A DNA stretch of 64,000 bases from positions 1 to 64,000 of the forward strand of contig NZ_JAUSSN010000003.1 of NCBI RefSeq assembly GCF_030812335.1, in the 5' to 3' direction. Every line of letters starts with the position of its first letter. Within the stretch, counting starts at the first letter, position 1. The notes beneath the pieces are model-generated. The model was not told where the DNA came from and searched no databases. It worked only from the letters and a program-made list of their open reading frames with translations. Of this stretch, positions 25,684 to 34,518 are shown in pieces. This DNA is from Pseudarthrobacter oxydans (lineage in GTDB: Bacteria > Actinomycetota > Actinomycetes > Actinomycetales > Micrococcaceae). A program made the position numbers and the translations under genes.

Positions 25684-26814
25684 ATGCAGATCGGCGTATT
25701 CAGCGTCAGCGATATCACCACCGACCCCACCACGGGCCGTACTCCCACGGAGCACGAGCGCATCAAGGCGTCCGTGGCGATCGCCAAAAAAGTCGAGGAA
25801 ATCGGCATGGATGTCTATGCGATCGGTGAGCACCACAACCGGCCCTTCTTTTCCTCCTCCCCCACCACCACCCTGGCCTACATCGCCGCCCAGACAGAGC
25901 GCATCATCCTGTCAACGGCCACCACGCTGATCACCACGAATGACCCGGTAAAAATCGCCGAGGACTTCGCTATGCTCCAGCACCTGGCCGACGGCCGCGT
26001 GGACCTGGTGCTGGGACGCGGGAACACTGCCCCCGTTTATCCCTGGTTCGGCAAGAACATCCAGGACGGGGTCGAACTGGCGATCGAAAACTACTCCCTG
26101 CTGCGCCGCCTCTGGGACGAGGACACCGTCAACTGGTCCGGCAAGCACCGCACCCCGCTGCAGAACTTCACGTCCACCCCGCGACCGCTCGACGGCGTCG
26201 CCCCCTTTGTGTGGCACGGCTCCATCCGCACGCCGCAGATCGCCGAGGTGGCCGCATACTACGGTGACGGGTTCTTCGCGAACAACATCTTCTGGCCAAA
26301 GGAGCACTACCAGCAGCTGATCGGCCTCTACCGCGAGCGCTACGAGCACTACGGCCACGGCAAGGCCGACCAGGCCATCGTGGGCCTCGGCGGACAGTTC
26401 TTCATGCGGAAGAACTCGCAGGACGCCGTCAAGGAGTTCCGCCCTTACTTCGACAACGCCCCGGTCTACGGCCACGGCCCGTCGCTCGAGGACTTCACTT
26501 CGCAGACGCCGCTGACCGTCGGCAGCCCGCAGGAAGTCATCGAAAAGACACTGACCTTCCGTGAATACTTTGGCGACTACCAGCGCCAGCTCTTCCTCAT
26601 CGACCACGCCGGTCTGCCGCTGAAGACCGTGCTGGAGCAGCTGGACCTGTTCGGCGAAGAAGTCCTGCCGGTCCTGCGCAAGGAATACGCCGACAAGACC
26701 CCCGCCCATGTCCCCGAACCGCCCACCCACGCCGGACGCGTGGCAGCGTCAGTTGCCGCAGCCGCGCAGTCCGTCAGCGAGTCCGCCGGCCCCACAGGCA
26801 ACAAGGGCGCGTGA
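25684..26814 (+). CDS. LLM-class flavin-dependent oxidoreductase (luciferase-like)
   Basis: A 376-aa bacterial-luciferase-fold protein using FMNH2 or F420H2. Conserved parts include VEEIGMDVYAIGEHHNRPFFSSSPTTTLAYIAAQT, the LSTATTLITTNDPVKIAEDFAMLQHLADGRVDLVLGRG strand-helix pair, and the FMN phosphate region near the middle. It resembles the CE1758 family. The C-terminal 30 residues are a low-complexity Ala/Ser/Pro extension. GGAAAGG is upstream of ATG 25684. The stop overlaps the start of a MarR regulator (TGATG), so the two are one operon and the regulator likely controls it. The substrate is unknown. Confidence 0.88.
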   Translation: MQIGVFSVSDITTDPTTGRTPTEHERIKASVAIAKKVEEIGMDVYAIGEHHNRPFFSSSPTTTLAYIAAQTERIILSTATTLITTNDPVKIAEDFAMLQHLADGRVDLVLGRGNTAPVYPWFGKNIQDGVELAIENYSLLRRLWDEDTVNWSGKHRTPLQNFTSTPRPLDGVAPFVWHGSIRTPQIAEVAAYYGDGFFANNIFWPKEHYQQLIGLYRERYEHYGHGKADQAIVGLGGQFFMRKNSQDAVKEFRPYFDNAPVYGHGPSLEDFTSQTPLTVGSPQEVIEKTLTFREYFGDYQRQLFLIDHAGLPLKTVLEQLDLFGEEVLPVLRKEYADKTPAHVPEPPTHAGRVAASVAAAAQSVSESAGPTGNKGA

Positions 26815-27272
26815 TGTCCGCAAAGACCGAATCACCGGTGCGCCTGGCCGCGGAAACCTGGGAATCCCTGTTCCGCGCCCAGGTGGCGGTGATGCGCAGG
26901 CTGCAGGCCGGCCCGGCATTCAAGGGCCTCGCCATCAACGAGTACGACGTGCTGTTCACGCTTTCCCGATGCCCGTCCGGTTGGCTCCGGCAGAACGAAC
27001 TGAACGACCACGTGTTGCTGAGCCAGTCCAGCCTAAGCCGGCTCGTGGAGCGGCTCGAAAAGCGCGGCCTGGTGGAGCGGATGCCGGCCCCCGACGACGG
27101 CCGCGGCGTCCTGGTCAAGCTCACCGAGGCCGGCTGGGAACTCCAGAAGCAGATCGGCCGGGAGCACGTCCGCGACATCGCCGCCCTGGTGGTTCCGGCG
27201 CTGACGGCGGCCGAGCAGCAGGAGCTGCTGCGTCTGACAGAGAAGCTGCGGGCCTCGGTGGCGGCGCGCTAA
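26814..27272 (+). CDS. MarR-family transcriptional regulator
   Basis: About 152 aa. The MarR winged helix is evident: LRQNELNDHVLLSQSSLSRLVERLEKRGLVER is the HTH, and MPAPDDGRGVLVKLTEAG is the wing (DxRG-LVxLTxxG). Start choice: ATG 26814 overlapping the upstream stop, or GTG 26811. It is co-transcribed with the LLM monooxygenase and is presumably its regulator. It ends only 20 nt from the convergent transglutaminase-like gene. Confidence 0.87.
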   Translation: MSAKTESPVRLAAETWESLFRAQVAVMRRLQAGPAFKGLAINEYDVLFTLSRCPSGWLRQNELNDHVLLSQSSLSRLVERLEKRGLVERMPAPDDGRGVLVKLTEAGWELQKQIGREHVRDIAALVVPALTAAEQQELLRLTEKLRASVAAR

Positions 27273-27292
27273 GCCGCGCGCCTCGCCGGCCG

Positions 27293-28099
27293 TCAGTGCA
27301 GGGTGACCAGCTTCTCCGGGTCCTCGTCCGGCAGGTCGCCGTCGACAATGGCGGTGACGCTGAACTGCGTCAGCGACAGGCTGCCGCCCACGGTCGACAG
27401 GAATGCGGTGTCCGAGGAATCCCGGCCGGCGGTGATCCGCAGCATGCTCTCGCGCGGTGCCAGGCCCGTGGGGTCGATGACGTACCAGGCACCGTTGATG
27501 TGGGCCTCGGCCACCGCGTGGAAATCCATGGGGCTCAGTCCGGGTGCGTACACCGCCGCCAGCCGGGCGGGAACATCCTTGGCGCGCAGCAGCGAGACCG
27601 CAAGGTGGGCGAAGTCGCGGCAGACCCCGCGGCGGTGCAGCAGGGTCTCGACGGCCCCGTCGGTCCCCCGGGAGGATCCGCTGATGTAGCGCAGCTCGCT
27701 GAACACCCAGTTGCGCACCGCGAGCACCAGTTCAGCACCCTGCAGGCCGCCGAATTCCGCGTAGGCCGTCGGCAGGAGCCGGTCGGACTCGGCATAGCGG
27801 CTCGGCCGGACGTAGCGGATGAGTTCCATCAGCCGGGGTTCCTCCGGCAGCGCGACGCCGGTGACGGTGGCCGTGTACTCCACAAGCACCTCGGTGGGGT
27901 CGGCGAATTCCATGTAGTGGAAGCGCCCGCCGTGGTGGTCCGAGAGTTCGGTGAGCGGGACATCCTCGCCGCCGGAGGTCACGGACAGGGACTCCATGAA
28001 CCCGCTGTAACCGGCATTGCGTGCCACGGACACCGCCAGGGCGACCTTCGTGTCGGCCACGGTCTTGAAGGCCAGGCGGGCGGCTACAGAGCGTTCCAT
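27293..28099 (-). CDS. Transglutaminase-like (TGc) cysteine-protease-fold protein
   Basis: About 268 aa. An N-terminal beta domain (bacterial transglutaminase N-terminal type) is followed by the TGc core with the catalytic triad: Cys in LLHRRGVCRDFAHL, His in PMDFHAVAEAHI, Asp in WYVIDPTGLAP. Members act as peptidases, amidases or cross-linking enzymes; the exact activity is unknown. I prefer ATG 28099 because GGAG lies 5 nt upstream; the longer frame to 28138 has no ribosome site. It has no signal peptide, so it is cytosolic. It is preceded on the same strand by nothing closer than the lipoprotein gene's 3' region. Confidence 0.88.
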   Translation of the reverse strand: MERSVAARLAFKTVADTKVALAVSVARNAGYSGFMESLSVTSGGEDVPLTELSDHHGGRFHYMEFADPTEVLVEYTATVTGVALPEEPRLMELIRYVRPSRYAESDRLLPTAYAEFGGLQGAELVLAVRNWVFSELRYISGSSRGTDGAVETLLHRRGVCRDFAHLAVSLLRAKDVPARLAAVYAPGLSPMDFHAVAEAHINGAWYVIDPTGLAPRESMLRITAGRDSSDTAFLSTVGGSLSLTQFSVTAIVDGDLPDEDPEKLVTLH

Positions 28100-28173
28100 G
28101 TATCTCCGGGGTGTGAGGGTAACGGCGGGTGACGTCACCGCTCCCGGCCCTGGTGTGTGCGGGCGGTGCGGGA

Positions 28174-29046
28174 CTAGTTTTTGATCTCCAGAGACATTAG
28201 CATCCGCTGGACGTTGGCGAATTCCTGGCCTTCGTTGACGTATTGGGCCGCCTGGTCGAGGGTGTCAAATGCCTTGGCCGGTGCAACCTTCTCGTCCGGG
28301 GCGAACGCCTTCAGCTCCGTCAGGTCCGCGAACGAGTAGTCCCCCTTGCCCTCGGGCCCGCGGACCAGGTTCTGCAGCGCGCAGGACTTTCCTTCCGTGC
28401 CGCCGACGACGTTGGTGATGCCGTAGGAGCCGAAGTACTTGTAGCCCTGGATCACCCGGTACACCGCCCGCGGGTCGATGGTGCCTTCGCCGCCGCGGTG
28501 CGGCAGGTCCACCGGGACACTGCTGACGACGACGTACGGTTTCGCGGCGTCGTCCGCGCACGCCGGGGCGGGCCGGGGCGGCAGCCCGGTCTGCAGGGTG
28601 GCGAGGTAGCCGCCCTCGGCGTCCTTGACCTCGATCTTGAGGGCGCCGGGCAGGGTTCCCTGGTCCGGGGTTACCGACTGGGCGATCCACTCCTGCGGGA
28701 GCTCGAAACTGACGGTCTTCGCCGGGTCGGTGAACACTTTCCAGGCCGCCGCCGTCGAGTCGGGTTTCGCAGCGCCGGAGCCGGTGGACTCGGGTGCCGA
28801 GCCGGGTTCTGCAGCGCCGGAGCCGGTGGACCCCGGTGACGAGCCCGGCGTCGCGCTGCCCGCGGGCGGATCGGTCGGGGACCCAGTCCCGCCGGCGCTG
28901 GCGCTCGGGGTGCCGCCGGCCGTCCAGGCGGGGGCGCCCTTGCCTTCGCTGCTGCAGCCGGAGAGTGCGGCGACGGCGAGCAAGAGGGCAGCGGCAATGC
29001 TGACGCCGCGGGCCGACGCCCGCCGGAGGGTATCCGTCCCAGTCAT
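28174..29046 (-). CDS. Putative lipoprotein, unknown function
   Basis: A 290-aa secreted lipoprotein. The signal peptide ends with the lipobox LSGC. A long Gly/Ser/Pro/Glu linker (about residues 35-110) contains an imperfect repeat of the kind GSTGSGAAEPGS / ESTGSGAAKPDS. A globular domain follows (AWKVFTDPAKTVSFELPQEWIAQ onward). I recognise no family. ATG 29046 is supported by TACGCT on the minus strand ending 6 nt upstream, i.e. a leaderless start. Cys residues in the C-terminal domain (PACADDAAKP, GKSCALQNL) could form a disulfide. Confidence 0.75.
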   Translation of the reverse strand: MTGTDTLRRASARGVSIAAALLLAVAALSGCSSEGKGAPAWTAGGTPSASAGGTGSPTDPPAGSATPGSSPGSTGSGAAEPGSAPESTGSGAAKPDSTAAAWKVFTDPAKTVSFELPQEWIAQSVTPDQGTLPGALKIEVKDAEGGYLATLQTGLPPRPAPACADDAAKPYVVVSSVPVDLPHRGGEGTIDPRAVYRVIQGYKYFGSYGITNVVGGTEGKSCALQNLVRGPEGKGDYSFADLTELKAFAPDEKVAPAKAFDTLDQAAQYVNEGQEFANVQRMLMSLEIKN

Positions 29047-29295
29047 GATGCCAGCGTAGCGGGACTTCGGTGCGCCCCTGGTTCCCGGATCAGCGTTTCG
29101 TAGAAACACTGCTCCGGGCAGGGATTCCGCTGCCACCGTAACGGCGACCAGCCGGACCCTTTGATCCGGGGCCGCTGCCCTGCGGGCAGGTGCCATCGTT
29201 GTGCCCGGAACGGCGGTGAAGTCCACTTCGGGCGGGGCCGGGACCCGCCGCGGGAAGCGCGGTTCGCCACAGGGAAAGCGGGATACGCTGGGGAC

Positions 29296-29970
29296 ATGGC
29301 GGATCAGGATTTAGGCTCGACGGATTTCGGAGCCCAGGGCGGAGAGGCGGACATCTCTGCCGTCGACATCGCGGACTGGCGGCTCAGGACCTTTGCGCTG
29401 TACGCCAACGTGCGGAAGATCGCGGCCGAGGACCCGGCCGAGGCGCATTCCTACTGGCGCCAGGAGCGGGACCGGATGTTCGGCACGCACCCCGCGTCGC
29501 CGCTCACGGCGGCCGCCAAGTCCAGCTTCGCCGGGCTGAAGACAGCCGACTACGATCCGATCTACCGCTTCCACATCCCGCTGACGAGCGAGGGCGCGGG
29601 GCGGGAAATGAACGTCGAGACCGGCACCGACGGCGTGGTCCGGTTTGTCCGGCTGGGCACCTTCGACCTGCCGGAACTGGGCCAGCTCGCAGTGTGGAAG
29701 CTTCATGGCTACGGCGGCGGCATCTTCGTGCCGTTCCGTGATGCCACCGCCGGGCAGCCCGGAGGCAGCTACGGCGCGGGCCGCTACCTGCTGGACACGA
29801 TCAAGGGCGCCTTCCACGGCGTGCAGGGGTCCGGCCCGGAGGCAGAGTTCGTGGTGGACTTCAACTTCGCCTACAACCCGTCCTGCGCCTACAACGAGGC
29901 GTGGGCATGCCCCCTCCCCGGCCCCTCCAACCGCCTCGCCGTGGAGATCCCTGTAGGCGAGCTGTACTGA
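29296..29970 (+). CDS. DUF1684 family protein
   Basis: A 224-aa soluble protein with the DUF1684 pattern: WRQERDRMFGTHPASPLT near the N-terminus, then YDPIYRFHIPL, WKLHGYGGGIFVPFRDAT, GAGRYLLDTIKG, and VVDFNFAYNPSCAYNEAWACPLPGPSNRL at the C-terminus. The FNFAYNPSCAYNEAWACPLPPxxNxL motif is diagnostic. The biochemical function of the family is not established. A TACGCT hexamer ends 6 nt before ATG 29296, suggesting a leaderless mRNA. The GtrA-like gene starts 4 nt after its stop. Confidence 0.88.
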   Translation: MADQDLGSTDFGAQGGEADISAVDIADWRLRTFALYANVRKIAAEDPAEAHSYWRQERDRMFGTHPASPLTAAAKSSFAGLKTADYDPIYRFHIPLTSEGAGREMNVETGTDGVVRFVRLGTFDLPELGQLAVWKLHGYGGGIFVPFRDATAGQPGGSYGAGRYLLDTIKGAFHGVQGSGPEAEFVVDFNFAYNPSCAYNEAWACPLPGPSNRLAVEIPVGELY

Positions 29971-29974
29971 GCGG

Positions 29975-30487
29975 ATGGATGCCCAGCTCGAGCAGCACTC
30001 CCCTGCCCCCGCTCCCGCCTCTGCACCTGCACCTGCACCTGCCACTGGCGTGTCGTCTTCGCGCCGCCACCGCGGCGTCCTCCGCTACCCGCTGGTCCGG
30101 CAGCTGCTGCGGTTCACCGCCGTCGGCATTGTCTGCACCGCCACATCGCTGGCGCTCTATGCGTTCCTGCGTCCGCACCTCGGCTCGCAGCCGGCCAACG
30201 CCACGGCCCTCATCCTCACGTCGCTGATGAACACGGCCCTGAACCGGCGGCTGACCTTCAAGATCACCGAACGCCACCGGATGAAGCGCGACCACCTCAA
30301 CGGCCTGATCGTGATCCTCGTGGCGCTGCTGATCACCGGCGGAAGCCTCGGCGTCCTGCACTGGATCAACCCCGCTGCCACCGTCGCCGACGAGCTGTGG
30401 ACCACCACACTCTCCGGCTTCGCGGCCACGGCCGTGCGCTTCACCCTGCTGCGGCACTGGATCTTCCGCCGCGCCCGGCACCGCTAG
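29975..30487 (+). CDS. GtrA-like four-TM membrane protein
   Basis: 170 aa. After an Ala/Pro-rich N-terminal tail (residues 1-35) come four predicted membrane helices (about 42-65, 70-90, 107-127, 135-160). The GtrA pattern is RFTAVGIVCTATSLALYAFL, followed by NRRLTFKI. The family is implicated in flipping polyprenyl-linked sugars or assisting cell-surface polysaccharide synthesis. It has no ribosome site of its own and lies 4 nt after the DUF1684 gene, so it is translationally coupled. No glycosyltransferase is adjacent to indicate the substrate. Confidence 0.85.
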   Translation: MDAQLEQHSPAPAPASAPAPAPATGVSSSRRHRGVLRYPLVRQLLRFTAVGIVCTATSLALYAFLRPHLGSQPANATALILTSLMNTALNRRLTFKITERHRMKRDHLNGLIVILVALLITGGSLGVLHWINPAATVADELWTTTLSGFAATAVRFTLLRHWIFRRARHR

Positions 30488-30517
30488 GCACCCCGCACCC
30501 CGCCCCCGAAACATCCC

Positions 30518-30626
30518 ACTTGCCCTGTCAGATATCGTGCCTTGGAGGGACTCTGAACAGCATTATGTGACAGGGCAACCGGGTCAGGGGGCGCCAAGTG
30601 ACAGGGCAACCAGGTCAGGGGGCGCC
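30518..30626. repeat. Dispersed TGACAGGGCA repeat cluster, copy A
   Basis: Two 29-nt direct repeats (30567-30595 and 30598-30626) differ at one base, and each begins GTGACAGGGCAACC. An inverted copy of the core, TTGCCCTGTCA, is at 30520-30530. The second repeat overlaps the last codons of the cysteine desulfurase gene. It lies between convergent genes. A related pair occurs near 50221. Confidence 0.8.
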
Positions 30627-31772
30627 GAGGGCCTGGACGCTGCCGACGGCGGTGCGGACCGCGGCCGCCGCCTCCTGCAGCTCCGCGGCCGTGATGCTGG
30701 AGTCGAAGCTGAAGCGGACCGCGGTCTGGGCAACCTCGGCGCCGATGCCCATCGCCCGCAGCACCGGGGACGGCTCGTCCGAACCCGCCGCGCAGGCCGA
30801 GCCGCTGGAGCAGATGACTCCCAGCCGTTCGAGCTCCAGCAGCACGGATTCGCCGCTGGTCCCCGGGAAGCAGAACGAGGCGACCGAGGGCAGCCGTTCG
30901 CTCGGATGGCCGGTGAGGAGGGCACCCGGGACCTGGGCCTGCACCGAGTGGATGAAGTCATCGCGCAGGGCGGCGACGTGTGCCGCCCGCTCCTCCTGTG
31001 AGTTCCGGGCGAGGGTGAGCGCCGTCGCGAGGGCTACGGCCCCGGCCACGTTCTCGGTCCCCGACCGGCGCCCGCGTTCCTGCCCGCCGCCGTGGATCAC
31101 CGGTTCCAGCCGGGTCCGGCTGCGCACGAACAGGGCCCCGCTGCCTTTGGGCGCCCCCAGTTTGTGTCCGGAGATGCTCAGGGCATCCACACCCAGTGTG
31201 GCGGTGTCGAGCGGGAGCCAGCCGGCGGCCTGGACGGCGTCGGTGTGGAACGGGATTCCCCGCGCGCGGGCCAGCGCGGCCAGCCGGGCAATCGGCTGCA
31301 CCGTGCCCACCTCGTTGTTGGCGTACATAATGCTGACCAGGGCGGTCTCCGGCCGGAGCACGGCGGCGAGGGCCTCCCCGGTGACGCGGCCGCAGGCATC
31401 CACCGGCACCACGTCGACGGCGAAGCCGTGCACCCGCTCCAGGTAGCGGGCCGACTCCTCCACAGCGGGATGTTCGACGGCGCTGATCACCACCCGGTCC
31501 AGCCGCGGGTCCGCCGCCCGGCGGGCCAGGGCGATGCCCTTGACGGCCAGGTTGTCCGCTTCCGTTCCCCCGGAGGTGAACACCACCTCGCCCGGGCGGC
31601 AGCCCAGGGCCCGGGCCGTCGCTGCCCGTGCCCCGGCGAGCGCCGTGGCGGCCGCGTCGCCGAGCGAATGGTGGCTCGAGGGGTTCCCGAACTCCCCGGA
31701 CAGGAACGGCCACATGGCTTCGAGGACCTCGCGGCGGACCGGGGTGGTGGCCGCGGCATCGAGGAAGATCAT
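30615..31772 (-). CDS. nifS: Cysteine desulfurase (NifS/IscS-like) of the NAD operon
   Basis: A 385-aa class V PLP aminotransferase fold. The PLP Lys is in ISGHKLGAPKGSGALF, and the persulfide Cys is in VICSSGSACAAG. It removes sulfur from cysteine to build Fe-S clusters. As the last gene of the nrtR-nadA-nadB-nadC operon it probably serves the oxygen-sensitive [4Fe-4S] cluster of NadA, a known arrangement. ATG 31772 overlaps the nadC stop (ATGA). Its 3' end coincides with a dispersed repeat. Confidence 0.93.
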   Translation of the reverse strand: MIFLDAAATTPVRREVLEAMWPFLSGEFGNPSSHHSLGDAAATALAGARAATARALGCRPGEVVFTSGGTEADNLAVKGIALARRAADPRLDRVVISAVEHPAVEESARYLERVHGFAVDVVPVDACGRVTGEALAAVLRPETALVSIMYANNEVGTVQPIARLAALARARGIPFHTDAVQAAGWLPLDTATLGVDALSISGHKLGAPKGSGALFVRSRTRLEPVIHGGGQERGRRSGTENVAGAVALATALTLARNSQEERAAHVAALRDDFIHSVQAQVPGALLTGHPSERLPSVASFCFPGTSGESVLLELERLGVICSSGSACAAGSDEPSPVLRAMGIGAEVAQTAVRFSFDSSITAAELQEAAAAVRTAVGSVQALGAP

Positions 31773-32773
31773 GGCGCCGCCTGGCCGGCCGCCTGTTCGA
31801 CCGTCTGTCCGGTACCGGATGCACGGCCCTGTCCGGCGCCGTGCACCGGCTCCGCGCCGAGCCCCAGCTCAATGTCGAGCCCCAGGTCCAGGGCGGCGAC
31901 GCTGTGGGTGAGTCCGCCGATCGAGATGACGTCCACCCCGGTGCCGGCGATGCCCGCCACCGTGGCGAGGTTGACGTTGCCGCTGGCCTCGACCCGGGCG
32001 CGGCCGGCCACCAGCGCCACCCCGGCAGCCAGCTCGGCCAGGCTGAAGTTGTCCAGCATGATGGTGTCCACCCCGGCGGCCAGCACCGGTCCGATCTGGT
32101 CCATGCTGTCCACCTCCACCTCGAAGTGCGTGGTGTGCCCGAGCCTTGCCCTGGCCTCCCGCAGCACCGCGGTGAGCTTCGACGGGTCTCCCCCGGTCAG
32201 GACGGCCAGGTGGTTGTCCTTGGCCAGCACCGCGTCCGAGAGGCCAAAGCGGTGGTTGGCTCCGCCGCCGCAGCGGACGGCGTACCGCTCCAGCACCCGC
32301 AGCCCCGGCGTCGTCTTGCGGGTGTCGGTGATGCGCGCCCCGGTACCGTCCACCAGGGCGACGAACTCCGCCGTCCTGGTGGCGATGGCGCTCATCCGCT
32401 GGACCAGGTTCAGTGCCACACGTTCGGCGAGCAGCACGGCCCGGGCGTTCCCGCTGACCCTTGCGAGCGCCGTGCCGGCGGCGAAGGCGGCACCGTCGGC
32501 CACCAGGAGTTCGACGGCGGCGGCCGGGTCGGTGAGTCTCATCGCCGCAGCGAACACCTCCCCGCCGCTGAGCACGCCGGGCACCCGGGCGGCCAGGACC
32601 GCCGTCGCCCGCGCATCCGCCGGGATCAGCGTCTGCGACGTGATGTCACCGTACGGTGCATCCTCGAGCAGGGCCGCGCGCAGCACGGCGTCGACGGCGG
32701 CGGCGGCCAGCGTGCCGGCGAGCGCGGTCGCCGGGAGGGCGCCCTGGCGGGCGGCGGCGGGTGCTGCTGTCAT
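31769..32773 (-). CDS. nadC: Nicotinate-nucleotide pyrophosphorylase (quinolinate phosphoribosyltransferase)
   Basis: 334 aa, slightly long because of Ala-rich ends. It converts quinolinate and PRPP to nicotinate mononucleotide with CO2 release, the third step of de novo NAD synthesis. Visible motifs are RVALNLVQRMSAIATRTAEFV, ITDTRKTTPGLRVLERYAVRCGGGANHRFGLSDAVLAKDNHL, and the acidic substrate site VDTIMLDNF and EASGNVNL. ATG 32773 overlaps the nadB stop by ATGA, and its stop overlaps the nifS start. Confidence 0.95.
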   Translation of the reverse strand: MTAAPAAARQGALPATALAGTLAAAAVDAVLRAALLEDAPYGDITSQTLIPADARATAVLAARVPGVLSGGEVFAAAMRLTDPAAAVELLVADGAAFAAGTALARVSGNARAVLLAERVALNLVQRMSAIATRTAEFVALVDGTGARITDTRKTTPGLRVLERYAVRCGGGANHRFGLSDAVLAKDNHLAVLTGGDPSKLTAVLREARARLGHTTHFEVEVDSMDQIGPVLAAGVDTIMLDNFSLAELAAGVALVAGRARVEASGNVNLATVAGIAGTGVDVISIGGLTHSVAALDLGLDIELGLGAEPVHGAGQGRASGTGQTVEQAAGQAAP

Positions 32774-34518
32774 GAGGAGATCCTTTGTTTTGTTCGGGTG
32801 CCGGTGGCATGCCGGTGGCCGTGCGCGCCTGCCTGCGGCGCGGAGCGGGCGGGGGCCGCGAGCAGGGCGGGGCAGGCGGCAGCGGGGTCAGGGTCGGCGC
32901 GGTAGTGGGCACCCACCGAACCGGCCCGCTTCCGCGCCGCTGCCACGAGCAGCCGGGCGGCCAGCAGCAGGTTCCGGTCCTCGTGGCCCGGCCGGTCAAG
33001 ACCCTCCCCCCGGTCCGGATTACCGGACGCCGCGGTGAAGGCCGCAGCCCACTCCGCGAGGCGGACGGCGGCGTCGTCGAGGTCGGCTCCGGTCCGCAGC
33101 ACCCCGGCCGCACCGGTCATGAGGCGCCGCAGGGCGTCCCGGCTGAACGGGACACGTCGCTGCCCCGTCTCCGCAGCAGGAAGTTCGTCCCTGACACCTG
33201 CGGCCGATGCCGCCGGAGCGGGTTCCGTGCCCGCCGCGCCGAGGATCGCCTCCACCGCGCGGCGGCCGAAGACCAGCCCTTCGAGCAGTGAATTGCTCGC
33301 CAGCCGGTTGGCGCCCTGCGCGCCCGTGCACGCGACTTCACCGGCCGCGTACAGTCCCGGCACGGAGGTGCGCCCCCAGAGGTCGGTGGACACGCCTCCC
33401 ATCCAGTAGTGCGCCGCCGGGGATACCGGGAGCGTCTGCGTGGTCCAGTCGTAGCCGGCGGCGCGGGTGGCCGCGGTGATGGTGGGGAAACGCCGGGCCA
33501 GGAATCCGGGCCCGCGGGCGGCCTCGACCCCCCGTGCATCCAGGAAGACGGGGCTGTCCGCCGGTGCACCGGTCGCGGCGAGGTGCAGGGCAATGCTGCG
33601 GGAGACGACGTCGCGCGGGGCAAGTTCGGCGGCCGGGTGGTAGTCCGGCATGAAGCGGTAGCCGCCGGCGTCGAGCAGGACAGCGCCTTCGCCGCGGACC
33701 GCCTCGGAAATGAGCAGCGCCGGCGGCCCCCCGGGGATCTCGTCCGCCGCGAGCGTGGTGGGGTGGAACTGGAAGAATTCCAGGTCCCGGACGGCCGCCC
33801 CCGCACGCCAGGCCAGGGCCAGGCCATCGGCAGTGGCGACGGAGGGGTTGCTGGTCCGGGCGAAGAGCCGTCCGGCCCCGCCGGTGGCCAGCAGCACCGC
33901 GTCGGCGTCCAGCCGCCGGGGCTGTCCGTTGTTGGCCAGGTAGGCGACGCCGGTGACCCGGGCGGCGCCCGCCGGGCCCTGACGGGGGTGGTCGGTGAGC
34001 AGGTCCGTGACGAAGGCGCCGGTCTCGACCCGCAACAGGCCGTGGACGGCGCGGTCCAGGACGGCGGCAACGAGGGCGCGGGCGATGCAGGCACCTGTCG
34101 CGTCGCCGCCGGCGTGCAGGATGCGGGCGGCGGAGTGTGCCGCCTCGAGGCCGAGCGCCGGGCCCCCGCCGGGTCCGGCGTCGAAGTGCACGCCGTAGCG
34201 GCCCAGGCCGGCGATGTCCCGGACGGCCTCGGTGCACAGGACCCGGACGGCCCCCGGGTCGTTGAGGCCTGCGCCGGCGGCGAGGGTGTCGGCGACGTGG
34301 GCCGCCACGGAGTCGCCCGGCGCCGCCTCGCCCGGCGTGAGCACGGCCGAGATGCCGCCCTGGGCGTAGAAGGTGTTGCTCTGCTCGAGGCTTCCCTTGC
34401 TCAGGAGCACCACCTCGCAGGCCGGCCCGCCGTCCACCACCGCGTCGGAGGCGAGCAGCGCGGCGTACAGCCCGGCAATACCACTGCCCACCACCACGAC
34501 TCGCGGGGGCCTGGTCAC
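32770..34518 (-). CDS. nadB: L-aspartate oxidase
   Basis: 582 aa. A flavoprotein oxidising L-aspartate to iminoaspartate, which NadA condenses with dihydroxyacetone phosphate. The FAD fold VVVVGSGIAGLYAALLA is at the N-terminus. The succinate dehydrogenase/fumarate reductase flavoprotein signatures follow: QSNTFYAQGGISAVL, DLEFFQFHPTTL and SPAAHYWMGGVSTDLWGRTSVPGLYAAGEVACTGAQGANRLASNSLLEGLVF. The C-terminal helical domain carries several Ala/Pro-rich insertions. The start is GTG 34518, overlapping the nadA stop (GTGA). Confidence 0.95.
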   Translation of the reverse strand: MTRPPRVVVVGSGIAGLYAALLASDAVVDGGPACEVVLLSKGSLEQSNTFYAQGGISAVLTPGEAAPGDSVAAHVADTLAAGAGLNDPGAVRVLCTEAVRDIAGLGRYGVHFDAGPGGGPALGLEAAHSAARILHAGGDATGACIARALVAAVLDRAVHGLLRVETGAFVTDLLTDHPRQGPAGAARVTGVAYLANNGQPRRLDADAVLLATGGAGRLFARTSNPSVATADGLALAWRAGAAVRDLEFFQFHPTTLAADEIPGGPPALLISEAVRGEGAVLLDAGGYRFMPDYHPAAELAPRDVVSRSIALHLAATGAPADSPVFLDARGVEAARGPGFLARRFPTITAATRAAGYDWTTQTLPVSPAAHYWMGGVSTDLWGRTSVPGLYAAGEVACTGAQGANRLASNSLLEGLVFGRRAVEAILGAAGTEPAPAASAAGVRDELPAAETGQRRVPFSRDALRRLMTGAAGVLRTGADLDDAAVRLAEWAAAFTAASGNPDRGEGLDRPGHEDRNLLLAARLLVAAARKRAGSVGAHYRADPDPAAACPALLAAPARSAPQAGAHGHRHATGTRTKQRISS